A stretch of DNA of 15,573 nucleotides from DASUVJ01 sp036378995 (GCA_036378995.1 DASUVJ010000044.1:1-15573), one strand, 5' to 3'; shown: positions 1-7,229, counted from the stretch's first letter. The notes: a model not told the origin generated them from the sequence alone. Numbers and translations are program-made.

Positions 1-1000
1 CTGTCAAAACATGAGAGCGCGTTCCCTTATTAGCAGCACAGGCACTCCCGGTTGCAAGCAGCACGCCGCGTGTTTCAAGCGCAAAAATCAAACGTTCTGC
101 GTCAAGCCCGGGAAACGAAATATGCAGATGACTCGGCAGACGTCGTTTTTCATTACCCGAAATAACAGCCCAATCAAATGCGTCCGTCAGTTTTTTCTGC
201 ATAGCATCGCGAAGCATACGGAGGCGTTCACTTTCCGACTTTCGGTTGCGCTCGGCCAGCTCCATGGCTTTTGCGAATCCCACTGTTCCAGCGACGTTTT
301 CCGTACCGCTACGAAGCCCTCGCTCCTGCCCGCCGCCGACAATCTGCGGAGTAAGGCGTACATGAGATGCAGCCCACAGCAATCCTACTTGCTTCGGACC
401 GTACACCTTGCCGGCGTTGAGCGTCAGAAGATCTACGCCAAGCCGAGAAACATGAATATCGAGCTGGCCCGCGCCCTGCGAAGCATCACTATGCAGGTAA
501 ATTGGCGTGGTGTCGCCTCGTGTCAAACGGGCCTCTCGTTCAAGCCTAATGATCGCTGCAATATCGCGAAGCGGCTGAACCGTACCAAGTTCGTTATTAG
601 CAAGAGCAATGCTCACCAGCTGCGTGTCAGGGCGAATCGCCTTTTTAACGGCATCCGCTGCAACCATGCCGCGCTCGTCTGCCGCAACCAATGTATGTTC
701 GCGCATTTTTGCCGCCGCTAGGACCGCGTGGTGTTCGATGTTAGCAGTCACTACGTGACCACTCATGCTGCCAAAAGCCAGGTTAATTGATTCCGTCGCA
801 CCCGCCGTCATGACTAATTCGTCGGGCTTTGCCCCAATGCTACTCGCAATAACCTGCTTTGCCGAGTCGTAATCTCGCCGCACAGCAAGAGCAGGTGCGT
901 AGGGACTGGACGGATTCATAAACTTTTCAGAAAAATACGGCTGCATAGCAAAAAGCACACGCTCATCAAGGGGCGTGGCTGCAGCATGATCCAGATACAT
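1..1000 (-). CDS. Cysteine desulfurase, NifS/IscS type (3' end cut by window edge)
   Basis: PLP-dependent fold-type I enzyme that removes sulfur from cysteine as an enzyme-bound persulfide for Fe-S clusters or tRNA thiolation. 333 codons are visible, open to the left edge, so the C-terminus is missing. It begins MYLDHAAATP, the classic NifS/IscS N-terminus. Visible residues are the PLP-stacking His of the IEHH motif (~H90), HSDASQ (D172, Q175), the PLP lysine in LNAGKVYGPK (K198), GGGQERGLRSGTEN (~222-235) and the catalytic cysteine loop TGSACAANKG (C321). The loop is the NifS/IscS kind rather than SufS. The ATG at 1000 is preceded by GGACGAG; an in-frame GTG at 1018 would add VKTDEI and sits 7 bases after an extended -10, so the start is uncertain. 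It is the last gene seen of the minus-strand block, following two orphan genes. Whether it serves Fe-S assembly or tRNA thiolation cannot be told, because no partner (IscU, MnmA) is in the window. Confidence 0.95.
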   Translation of the reverse strand, partial: MYLDHAAATPLDERVLFAMQPYFSEKFMNPSSPYAPALAVRRDYDSAKQVIASSIGAKPDELVMTAGATESINLAFGSMSGHVVTANIEHHAVLAAAKMREHTLVAADERGMVAADAVKKAIRPDTQLVSIALANNELGTVQPLRDIAAIIRLEREARLTRGDTTPIYLHSDASQGAGQLDIHVSRLGVDLLTLNAGKVYGPKQVGLLWAASHVRLTPQIVGGGQERGLRSGTENVAGTVGFAKAMELAERNRKSESERLRMLRDAMQKKLTDAFDWAVISGNEKRRLPSHLHISFPGLDAERLIFALETRGVLLATGSACAANKGTRSHVLT

Positions 1001-1025
1001 GATCTCGTCCGTTTTCACTATCTTT

Positions 1026-1034
1026 AGTATACCA
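1026..1034 (-). promoter_or_regulatory. Extended -10 promoter element before the cysteine desulfurase
   Basis: On the minus strand TGG followed by TATACT forms an extended -10 just after the stop codon of the upstream orphan gene. The hexamer ends 7 bases before the GTG at 1018. No good -35 is visible. Initiation here would give either a leaderless GTG mRNA or a leader of about 18 bases to the ATG at 1000. Low information content, so this is a candidate only. Confidence 0.4.
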
Positions 1035-1035
1035 G

Positions 1036-1467
1036 TTATGCGAATTTCTGGCCGGTTTGAGGATCACGCTTGTAAACGTCGCGTGAGATTTTTTCGTAGT
1101 AAAGGCGTGTCGCGAGTACAAAATTCTTAAGTTCATCACCCTCAAGGTACTTGTAGCGAGCACCCTCTTGAACTTTTAGGATGCCTTTTTCGTGAAGTTC
1201 ATAGCGCGTGGTTGCCTGACGAGGAACGTTTTTTTCATCACGCCACTCTTCGTGCCAGATCCAGGTATTCTCATCAAGACAAAAGAATTCGCGGCGATGA
1301 CCGGCCGGAACCGGTCCAAAAACACTTGCGCCCACTTGGCTTTCAAGACTTAGCAGTTCACGCTCGGTCAGTTTTTTGAAGGTCTTATTTTTCGGCATCT
1401 TCAAAACATCGGCAGTGTTAGGGTCGCCGGTGATAAGTTGGATGGCTTTTTTAAACAGAGTACTCAT
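1036..1467 (-). CDS. Conserved-looking hypothetical protein, 143 aa
   Basis: I do not recognise the family. The protein is soluble and strongly charged, with no signal peptide or membrane segment. A Lys-rich N-terminal part (residues ~1-40) leads into an aromatic-rich middle containing REFFCLDENTWIWHEEWRDE (~59-78), which looks like beta strands, and an alternating charged/aromatic C-terminus (RLYYEKISRDVYKRDP). It has a single cysteine. The start is well supported: GAGGAG (plus-strand 1476-1481) lies 8 bases before the ATG. It follows the 100-aa orphan gene by 16 bases and precedes the cysteine desulfurase, so co-transcription is likely. Coding reality is supported by the strong ribosome binding site, the tight packing and the non-repetitive composition. 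No function is assigned. Confidence 0.75.
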   Translation of the reverse strand: MSTLFKKAIQLITGDPNTADVLKMPKNKTFKKLTERELLSLESQVGASVFGPVPAGHRREFFCLDENTWIWHEEWRDEKNVPRQATTRYELHEKGILKVQEGARYKYLEGDELKNFVLATRLYYEKISRDVYKRDPQTGQKFA

Positions 1468-1475
1468 AATGAGAT

Positions 1476-1481
1476 CTCCTC
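1476..1481 (-). promoter_or_regulatory. Shine-Dalgarno of the 143-aa orphan gene
   Basis: GAGGAG on the minus strand, 8 bases before the ATG at 1467 and just downstream of the preceding gene's TAG at 1484. It is the clearest canonical ribosome binding site in the window and fixes the start of the orphan gene. Confidence 0.75.
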
Positions 1482-1483
1482 AC

Positions 1484-1786
1484 CTAGGCCGCTAAGTCCA
1501 GGTCCTCTCGTTTTAATACAAGTGTGTCACTTCCGGTAAGTTCGGCATTTCGCACACCCATGACATATTGCGTACTAATGACGGCTTGTTCGTGACCATA
1601 GACAGGGCGACGCTCAAGTTCCGGGTGACGAGCAACCTCTGTAGCATGAGTAACTTCAGCAACGACACGCCCTTCGTCCGGGGTGCCTAATTTGCTCATT
1701 TGGAGGGCGACTTCTGCGCCATCATCAAAACGAGTCCCTTCTGGGATTTTTGATGGTTCGTAGTTGAGAGAAAAACGTTCTGACAT
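1484..1786 (-). CDS. Hypothetical protein, 100 aa
   Basis: Not recognised. A small acidic, soluble protein without cysteines, signal peptide or membrane segment. The N-terminus (MSERFSLNYEPSKIPEGTRF) is probably extended. A central stretch around AEVALQMSKLGTPDEGRVVAEVTHATEVARHPELERRP looks alpha/beta, and the C-terminus is LVLKREDLDLAA. It lies 46 bases after tatD and 16 bases before the 143-aa orphan, so the two orphans probably form a translational pair inside the block. The ribosome binding site is weak (GTGGAT about 8 bases before the ATG). Evidence for coding is position, packing and sensible amino-acid composition. No function is proposed. Confidence 0.65.
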   Translation of the reverse strand: MSERFSLNYEPSKIPEGTRFDDGAEVALQMSKLGTPDEGRVVAEVTHATEVARHPELERRPVYGHEQAVISTQYVMGVRNAELTGSDTLVLKREDLDLAA

Positions 1787-1832
1787 AGTAAATATCCACT
1801 TTATCTAGTGTTAGCGGTTTTTTACTGTTTGT

Positions 1833-2588
1833 TTAAAGAGCGAATAACGCTGTCGCGTTGGCCGCAGTAACAGAGGCGATTTCCTCCGCCGGGATACCAC
1901 GCAGTGTAGCATGGCGCTCCGCGACGTACGCGACAAACGCTGGCTCATTAATCCTACCACGAAGTGGCGCAGGAGTCAAGAATGGTGCATCCGTTTCAAA
2001 AAGCATACGGTTAAGCGGGATCGAGGCGAACATTTCCTTTTGGACCGGGTCTTTCGTGAAGGTACTGATGCCGTTCACCCCTATAAATAACCCTCTTTTC
2101 AGAGCCTCTTCCATATTAGCTTTCGTGTCGGTAAAGCTATGAAGCTCACCGCGAACGCCCTGAAAATTATCAAAAATTGGCCAAAAATCATCAAAAGCCT
2201 CACGAACATGAAAAATAATCGGCTTGTCATGGCGAAGCGCGAGGTCAATCTGCGCTTCAAGGGCTTTAATTTGGATATCGCGTGGGCTATGAGTATAAAA
2301 ATAATCTAGCCCAATCTCACCAACAGCAACGATCTTTGATGCTCCGTCCATGTCAAAAAGCGGTGCAATCTTTGCCCAGCCGTCCTTTGTGTCGTGCGGA
2401 TGAACACCGACGGCAGTCGTTATATTGTCGTACTTAGATGCGAATTTCACACCTTCAAGTGAATTAGCTTCATTCGTACCGACGCAGATCATATGCGACA
2501 CCCCTGCCTCGGCGGCACGTTGCAACGTTTCCGCTATATCGTGCGGATAACTTTCGTCATGAATATGGCAGTGGGTGTCAATGAGCAT
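1833..2588 (-). CDS. tatD: TatD family metal-dependent hydrolase / DNase
   Basis: TIM-barrel amidohydrolase-superfamily protein of TatD type. Family members are metal-dependent 3'-5' exonucleases linked to DNA repair and turnover. All expected ligands are visible: DTHCHIH (H6, H8), VGEIGLDYF (E91), IIFHVREA (H127), GELHSFTD (H150) and FETDAPFLTP (D200), plus VGVHPHD (61-66). The 251-aa length is normal for the family. In the fifth motif, the common HCFSG/HCFTG reads HSFTD, a mild deviation. AAAGG lies 7 bases before the ATG, and the gap to the metG stop is 2 bases, so it is translated with metG. A metG-tatD pair is a widespread bacterial arrangement. Confidence 0.95.
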   Translation of the reverse strand: MLIDTHCHIHDESYPHDIAETLQRAAEAGVSHMICVGTNEANSLEGVKFASKYDNITTAVGVHPHDTKDGWAKIAPLFDMDGASKIVAVGEIGLDYFYTHSPRDIQIKALEAQIDLALRHDKPIIFHVREAFDDFWPIFDNFQGVRGELHSFTDTKANMEEALKRGLFIGVNGISTFTKDPVQKEMFASIPLNRMLFETDAPFLTPAPLRGRINEPAFVAYVAERHATLRGIPAEEIASVTAANATALFAL

Positions 2589-2590
2589 AA

Positions 2591-4072
2591 CTATGCCTTT
2601 GGTGCGCGTGGGTCGGGCGTGTGCTGATAGACCTTAGGGTACAAAACAGGGGTCGTTTGTACTACTCCCGATTCAAACATCTTGTGAATCGTGTCGGCCG
2701 TACCAGGGAGAAATGGAACCAACAGATCGGCAATCTGAAGGAGCGTGCCAACAGCATGTGCCAGCACCTCGGCCAGATGCGCTTCTGCTTCCGGCTCTTT
2801 CTCACGGCGCTTGGCGATCTCCCATGGCTTAACACTCTCTAGGTATTGATTAAGTGAACGGACCGTCACCCAAACTTCATCCATCGCCTTGTTAAAGTCG
2901 AGCGACTCCATCGCGAGACGGTACGGTTGCATATCGTGTTCACCCTGAGGTGCATCACCAATAACCCCTGACTGATAGCGGGTAATCATGCTTGCTACGC
3001 GCTGCACGAGGTTACCGAGGTCATTACCAAGCTCAGTATTATACGCCGTTTCAAATTTCTCCCAGGTAAAGTCGCCGTCATCCTGAGTTGGGATGTGACG
3101 AGAGAAGAAATAACGGAACGCATCGAGACCGTACTGATCGATAATCTCGTTCGGATCAACGACATTGCCAACGGTTTTACTCATTTTAGCACCGCCAACA
3201 TTTACGAATCCGTGGACGAGCAGCTTTTTAGGAAGCGGCAGATCAAGACCAAGCAACATAGCGGGCCAGATACCCGCGTGGAAGCGAAGAATATCTTTGC
3301 CGATCACCTGAATATCAGCCGGCCAGTATTCCTGCCAGCCTTCGCGGTCGGGGTAGCCCAGTACGGTGATATAGTTCGCTAGCGCGTCGATCCACACATA
3401 CATTACCTGCTCCGGGTCACCGGGAACAGGCACGCCCCAGCTAAGATTCTTTTTAGGTCGAGAGATGCTGACATCCTGAAGACCGTCTTTGACCAGCTCA
3501 AGAAATTCATTCTTGCGAAATTCCGGCACGATCTGCATGTGTCCTGTCTCGATTGCTTCGCGGATACGATCAGTAAAGTCGCTCGTGCGAAGGTAGTAGT
3601 TTTCCTCGCTTACCTTTTCGTATGGCGCCTGATGATCAGGGCAAACGCCGTTGGTTTCAGCGACTTCTTTTTCGGTAAAGAAAGCCTCGTGGCCCATGCA
3701 GTACCAGCCCTCGTACTTATCTTTGTAAATATGCGGCTGGAGTTTTTGCCAAATATATTGGACAGCGCCTTCGTGATGAGGGTCGGTCGTACGAATAAAA
3801 TCAGTAAAGTCAGCCCCGACTTTCTTCATGAGGATTTCGAAGTTCGGATACATTTTGTCGGTGTAGTCTTTTGGCGTCAGGCCAAGCTCGGTAGCTTTTG
3901 CGGCAATTTTATTACCGTGCTCGTCAGTACCCACCTGAAAACGGACTTCGCGTCCATTTTGCTTTTGGTAGCGGGCCCAGATATCTGCCAGTAAATAATC
4001 CAGCGCATTGCCGATATGCGGCGTGCCGTTAACGTACGGAATAGCGGTCGTGATGTACAGTTTTTTGCTCAT
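2591..4072 (-). CDS. metG: Methionyl-tRNA synthetase
   Basis: Class Ia synthetase charging tRNA-Met with methionine in the cytoplasm. The HIGH signature is PHIGN (H19-N22) and the KMSKS loop is AKMSKT (K296-K299). The methionine-pocket region VGTDEHGNK (47-55) and the GKDILRFH segment (258-265) are present. The connective domain carries one zinc knuckle with the pattern CMGH (C125, H128) and CPDH (C144, H147), the one-zinc form as in Thermus-type enzymes but with His for the second ligand. At 493 aa it lacks the C-terminal EMAP/tRNA-binding dimerisation domain of the long bacterial form. GGAAG precedes the ATG by about 8 bases. It lies 36 bases after pgeF and 2 bases before tatD. Confidence 0.97.
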   Translation of the reverse strand: MSKKLYITTAIPYVNGTPHIGNALDYLLADIWARYQKQNGREVRFQVGTDEHGNKIAAKATELGLTPKDYTDKMYPNFEILMKKVGADFTDFIRTTDPHHEGAVQYIWQKLQPHIYKDKYEGWYCMGHEAFFTEKEVAETNGVCPDHQAPYEKVSEENYYLRTSDFTDRIREAIETGHMQIVPEFRKNEFLELVKDGLQDVSISRPKKNLSWGVPVPGDPEQVMYVWIDALANYITVLGYPDREGWQEYWPADIQVIGKDILRFHAGIWPAMLLGLDLPLPKKLLVHGFVNVGGAKMSKTVGNVVDPNEIIDQYGLDAFRYFFSRHIPTQDDGDFTWEKFETAYNTELGNDLGNLVQRVASMITRYQSGVIGDAPQGEHDMQPYRLAMESLDFNKAMDEVWVTVRSLNQYLESVKPWEIAKRREKEPEAEAHLAEVLAHAVGTLLQIADLLVPFLPGTADTIHKMFESGVVQTTPVLYPKVYQHTPDPRAPKA

Positions 4073-4108
4073 AGTTCTCTTCCAGTGTATCAGATTAGTA
4101 ATGTCACG

Positions 4109-4834
4109 CTAAGCGGCAGGCTCACCCTGCTCGGTCATCATGGCAACGATAGCAAACCTGCCATCACTATTGCGGTGACCCGCAAGAAACTGGCTGTGCG
4201 AGAAGTAATCTCGAGTTGTTGCAGTGTCTATATTGCTAAATTGCGTGTTTTCACGAATCACCCCGGCATCAAGCAGCTGCTCTCGAATAACCTCATGAAG
4301 GCTCTTGCCGTCGCGAGCATGAAGAGGGTATGTAGCTTTTCCAACGGCCGGGCTCACCCACACCCTAAGATTTTTAGGCTCACAATTCAGCTCGTTTTTC
4401 AGATATTCGATACTACGCCGTGCACCGTCAATTTCTGCACTATGTCTGCCCACATGCGAGACCATCAGGATGTCTTTGACGGGGTCATGGATAATCAGCC
4501 CTGCACAATCCGCCAGTGGCAAGAACAGTCCGTGACCTGGCTGCGTCACGACGAGTGCGTCGGCTATCGTATCAGAAACCGGCCAGGCCATGCCTTCTGC
4601 CTTATAATCGTCGGTGATCACCTTATATCGAGCAAAGTTTTTTGCCTCGCCGTAAGTCACCTGCACCAAAGTCGTATGTTCAATGGAAATGCCGATCATG
4701 TCCAAAAAAGCCATCCGATGGGAGAGTGTTTTTACCCGGTCGCCGTAATTAAAGCTCATATTGCCGTCGGTACACGAGGAAACAGCGGCAATGACAGAGC
4801 CGCCAAATATTGACGGCTGGTCCTGTTTAATCAT
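4109..4834 (-). CDS. pgeF: PgeF/YfiH-type (DUF152) protein, divergent metal site
   Basis: Recognised as the YfiH/DUF152 'multicopper polyphenol oxidase' family, whose members are cytoplasmic purine-nucleoside phosphorylase-like or peptidoglycan-editing enzymes. In numbering from the upstream GTG (two more than from the ATG used), the cues are NYGD near residues 31-34, DALVVTQPGHGLFLPLADCAG (C112), VSHVGRHS (H129) and the C-terminal DTATTRDYFSHSQ...GRFA pattern. The family's first metal ligand, normally His in QVH, reads VQVT here (T62), so the usual His/Cys/His set appears incomplete. The ATG at 4834 is preferred over the GTG at 4840, because AGGAG (4840-4844) lies 5 bases before the ATG and would overlap the GTG. 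It overlaps the rsmA end by 8 bases, suggesting translational coupling. Confidence 0.85.
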   Translation of the reverse strand: MIKQDQPSIFGGSVIAAVSSCTDGNMSFNYGDRVKTLSHRMAFLDMIGISIEHTTLVQVTYGEAKNFARYKVITDDYKAEGMAWPVSDTIADALVVTQPGHGLFLPLADCAGLIIHDPVKDILMVSHVGRHSAEIDGARRSIEYLKNELNCEPKNLRVWVSPAVGKATYPLHARDGKSLHEVIREQLLDAGVIRENTQFSNIDTATTRDYFSHSQFLAGHRNSDGRFAIVAMMTEQGEPAA

Positions 4835-5603
4835 TACCACTCCTAGCTAGTCGCAGCCAATCCTCAATCGAGAGATCCTCAGCTCGAATGTCCGGATCGA
4901 TCGCAGCCGCCTGCAGTAAGTACGCCGACTCGTCTTTTGAAATACCCAGTCCGCCAGAGAGGGATGACCGGAGCTTTTTACGTTTTGCCGAGAAGCCAGC
5001 CTTTACGACACGAAAGAATTCTTTTTCCGACAGATCACCGAGAAGACTTTCGTTTCGAGTACGTAAAATTACCACTTGAGAGTCAACTTTTGGCGGAGGA
5101 GTAAATAGTTCAGCGGGCACGACATCGCCTAATGTGACATCAGCAAATAACTGGGCGCTGACTGCAAGGATACTCATATCACCCGCCTTGGCCGCCAATC
5201 GCTCGGCAACTTCTTTTTGAACGAGCAGCACGGCGATCGAAGGCTTGTTGTCAGAGGTCATAAGGAGTTGCACGATCTTGCTCGTGATGTAGTACGGCAC
5301 ATTTGCTACTACTTTGTAGCCAGCAGGTAAATCAGACAAATCATAGGAAAGAATATCGCTTTGAATGACCTCTAGGTTTTTACCCGGAAATTGCCCCGGG
5401 AGCTTTCGCGCCAGGTCTTCATCGAATTCTACTGCCGTTACTTTTTTAGCGCGTCGCAGTAGCTCGCTCGTAAGTGTGCCTAAACCCGGTCCAATCTCAA
5501 GGACAGTATCCGTATCGCTTACTTCGGCACAATCGGCAATATGCGCCAGCACGTCACGATCGCGTAGCCAGTGCTGACCAAGTGATTTTTTAGGACCGGC
5601 CAT
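4827..5603 (-). CDS. rsmA: 16S rRNA (adenine1518-N6/adenine1519-N6)-dimethyltransferase
   Basis: SAM-dependent enzyme that dimethylates the two adjacent adenines in the 3'-terminal hairpin of 16S rRNA during 30S maturation. The N-terminal KSLGQHWL (7-13) is a variant of KxxGQNFL. SAM motif I is LEIGPGLGTLT (35-45), the acidic residue of motif II is E59 in TAVEFDE, D83 in QSDIL contacts adenine, and motif IV is ANVPYYITS (N101-Y104, the catalytic NxPY). A C-terminal helical domain containing GFSAKRKKLRSSL follows. The 258-aa length is normal. Its ATG overlaps the stop of the Rpf-like gene as TAATG and has no clear ribosome binding site, so it is probably translated by coupling. pgeF overlaps its 3' end. 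Confidence 0.96.
   Translation of the reverse strand: MAGPKKSLGQHWLRDRDVLAHIADCAEVSDTDTVLEIGPGLGTLTSELLRRAKKVTAVEFDEDLARKLPGQFPGKNLEVIQSDILSYDLSDLPAGYKVVANVPYYITSKIVQLLMTSDNKPSIAVLLVQKEVAERLAAKAGDMSILAVSAQLFADVTLGDVVPAELFTPPPKVDSQVVILRTRNESLLGDLSEKEFFRVVKAGFSAKRKKLRSSLSGGLGISKDESAYLLQAAAIDPDIRAEDLSIEDWLRLARSGND
4840..4844 (-). promoter_or_regulatory. Shine-Dalgarno deciding the pgeF start
   Basis: AGGAG on the minus strand, 5 bases before the ATG at 4834 and inside the last codons of rsmA. It rules against the in-frame GTG at 4840, which would coincide with the site. Confidence 0.6.
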
Positions 5604-6760
5604 TAGCGATAAATATCTTGTAGACCCATCTTATTTTTACAAGAAGGCCAAGGCTGCCAGCCGCGTCGCTGATACGTTTGCCATGCTTTTTCATCCTGAA
5701 CGGCAGGCGGCGCGTCACTTGCAACAGCATAGCCACCGTAATTGCCCCAAGTCTGACGGTCAAACTGGTATGCCCCGTAGTAGCCATTGCCCGTATTGGA
5801 TGTGTAGCTTCCTTCACAACTTCGCAGCCGCGCCAAAGCTTCGGCAAAGCTGCCGTTAAACGTGTTGCTCATCTTCGTACCGACAATAACGACCTCTTTT
5901 TTAGGCTCCTTCGTAACAACGCTCTGAATTTCCTTACGGTCCGACTCGACACCGTTCTTCATGACAACTTCGTAGGTAACCGTCTTCTGGCCCTTTACGC
6001 CCGGAGTCTTCACTTCGCGGAAACCGACTTCACGGTTGGCATCCTGAATTTTTTCCGTCTCAAACGCTACTTCTTGCTCTTCGGTAATTGTCTGTTTGCC
6101 GTTACGCCACAGCTCTACCGTCATGCCTGCTGTAATCGGTGTAGATGCAGGTACGGACAGCGTATCTTGAGCAGCTAGCTTCACGCCTTTTTTCTCTAGC
6201 ATTTCGCCCACGGTAGATTCTTGAGTGTACGCGGTCGTCTTTTTACCATACAGCACCAGAGTAAACGGTGTTGCGCGGTCAATCACAAGACGCATTCCAG
6301 CACCATGTTGAACCATGTCACCAGGGACTTCCATGGCAGTTTCGTCCTCGTCCTGCAGTACCATATCGGCCTGCTCAACGATCTGTTTTGGCGTACGGTA
6401 CGCCGACATGACCTTTGTTTGGACATTACCGTCAACGATTGTAATCGGGCGTGCGCGGTACACGTTTACTTCATAGCTGCTGGCAACGAGCGTTTCGTCG
6501 AGGCCCGGCTCGATGCGGTCATTCTGATCCGTAGGTATCCCCGCCTCTTTAAAAACCTCGCGCAGTGTCGTTGCGCGAGTTAAAATACCCTTGTCTTTAC
6601 CGTTGTCGTGAATCGTAATAAGACGCTCACCGTTAGCCGGTTCCTTAGGGCTGGCATATACTGTCGCAGCCGTCAGAAGGGCAAAAAATAAAAACACCAA
6701 AGCACCGACGGCCATAATTATACCGTACGGAAACTGTGATGCTTGGGACAAACTCTTCAT
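5603..6760 (-). CDS. Membrane-anchored DUF348-G5-Rpf (resuscitation-promoting factor-like) peptidoglycan hydrolase
   Basis: In numbering from the ATG at 6760 (385 aa), the layout is: short N-terminus; one hydrophobic helix (~13-35) ending near VYAS, a signal anchor or signal peptide; DUF348-like repeats (~46-90, ~97-145, ~155-215); a G5 domain (~222-293, with FREVKTPGVKGQKTVTYEV); and a C-terminal Rpf/transglycosylase-like domain (~305-385). The last carries LRSCEGSYTSNTGNGYYG with the catalytic Glu (E306) next to Cys (C305), AYQFDRQTW, and a second Cys (C364) matching the disulfide of the RpfB fold. This is the RpfB/YabE architecture, predicted to cleave peptidoglycan outside the membrane. 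Starts are ambiguous: GTG 6790 and TTG 6772 are in frame, and GAGGTGG lies 14 bases before the ATG. The stop overlaps rsmA (TAATG), as expected from the known rpfB-ksgA linkage. Confidence 0.92.
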   Translation of the reverse strand: MKSLSQASQFPYGIIMAVGALVFLFFALLTAATVYASPKEPANGERLITIHDNGKDKGILTRATTLREVFKEAGIPTDQNDRIEPGLDETLVASSYEVNVYRARPITIVDGNVQTKVMSAYRTPKQIVEQADMVLQDEDETAMEVPGDMVQHGAGMRLVIDRATPFTLVLYGKKTTAYTQESTVGEMLEKKGVKLAAQDTLSVPASTPITAGMTVELWRNGKQTITEEQEVAFETEKIQDANREVGFREVKTPGVKGQKTVTYEVVMKNGVESDRKEIQSVVTKEPKKEVVIVGTKMSNTFNGSFAEALARLRSCEGSYTSNTGNGYYGAYQFDRQTWGNYGGYAVASDAPPAVQDEKAWQTYQRRGWQPWPSCKNKMGLQDIYR

Positions 6761-6798
6761 AGATGAAAGCAACACCACCTCGTAGTGCACTGCAACCG

Positions 6799-6827
6799 AT
6801 TATAGCAGAGTTACCGCTTCGCGCCAA
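6799..6827 (-). promoter_or_regulatory. Promoter of the Rpf-like gene, nested in the NUDIX 3' end
   Basis: Minus strand: -35 TTGGCG (6822-6827), 17-base spacer, and a perfect extended -10 TGC-TATAAT (hexamer 6799-6804). The predicted start at about 6791-6792 is one or two bases before the in-frame GTG at 6790 and about 31 bases before the preferred ATG. It is the best sigma70-like promoter within the block and would let rpf-rsmA-pgeF-metG-tatD be expressed apart from the upstream genes. Confidence 0.65.
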
Positions 6828-7227
6828 TTTCGAGCAGTAGCTGTTTTGTGTCCTCACCCACCTCCGGAAGATCGGTAAGCGAGAACCATTTTACCTCTCG
6901 GATTTCAAGCGTCGGAGCACGAGCTGCGACTACATCCGTCTCCCCGATAAATATAACCGCGGTATAACCATCCAGTTTTATCTCACCCCAACTTATTGGC
7001 ACTGATGATAATTCAAGGCCGGTTTCTTCACGAAGTTCCCGGATAGCTGCAGCTGCGGACGCCTCACTTTTTTTAACCGCACCGCCAGGTAGCTCCCAAG
7101 CATGACGACCGATTCGCCCACGAACGAGCAAGACCCCATTCTGCTTATTAAACACTGTGATACGAGCCCTTTTAACGCGGGAGAATCGTGAATGAATCGC
7201 TAGTATTGTCGACGCCAGCGACCACAT
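6811..7227 (-). CDS. NUDIX hydrolase
   Basis: 138-aa protein with a complete NUDIX box, G-x5-E-x7-REUxEExGU, at residues 49-71: GGAVKKSE (G49, E55) followed by RELREETGL (R63-L71), which supplies the Mg-binding glutamates. NUDIX enzymes hydrolyse nucleoside diphosphate-linked compounds. The substrate (oxidised dNTP, mRNA cap, sugar nucleotide) cannot be read from the sequence. The ~20-residue N-terminus before RARITVFNKQ is rich in hydrophobic and basic residues, but it is too short and broken for a clear membrane helix. The ATG follows the helicase stop by 2 bases (TAATTATG) without an obvious ribosome binding site, pointing to coupling with the DNA-repair helicase. A MutT-like sanitising role would suit that neighbour but is inference. 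The promoter for the next gene lies inside its 3' end. Confidence 0.9.
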   Translation of the reverse strand: MWSLASTILAIHSRFSRVKRARITVFNKQNGVLLVRGRIGRHAWELPGGAVKKSEASAAAAIRELREETGLELSSVPISWGEIKLDGYTAVIFIGETDVVAARAPTLEIREVKWFSLTDLPEVGEDTKQLLLEIGAKR

Positions 7228-7229
7228 AA

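Noticed and set aside
11..721. Long plus-strand reading frame of 236 codons
   Set aside because: It is antisense to the cysteine desulfurase, whose full motif set is unambiguous. Its translation has no recognisable domain and is rich in Arg/Cys/His, typical of a shadow frame.
4016..4813. Plus-strand reading frame of 265 codons
   Set aside because: Lies opposite pgeF and the metG start. The composition is shadow-like, with no ribosome binding site and no motif.
5678..6178. Plus-strand frame of 166 codons opposite the Rpf-like gene
   Set aside because: Antisense to the well-supported G5 and Rpf domains. No start signals or motifs.
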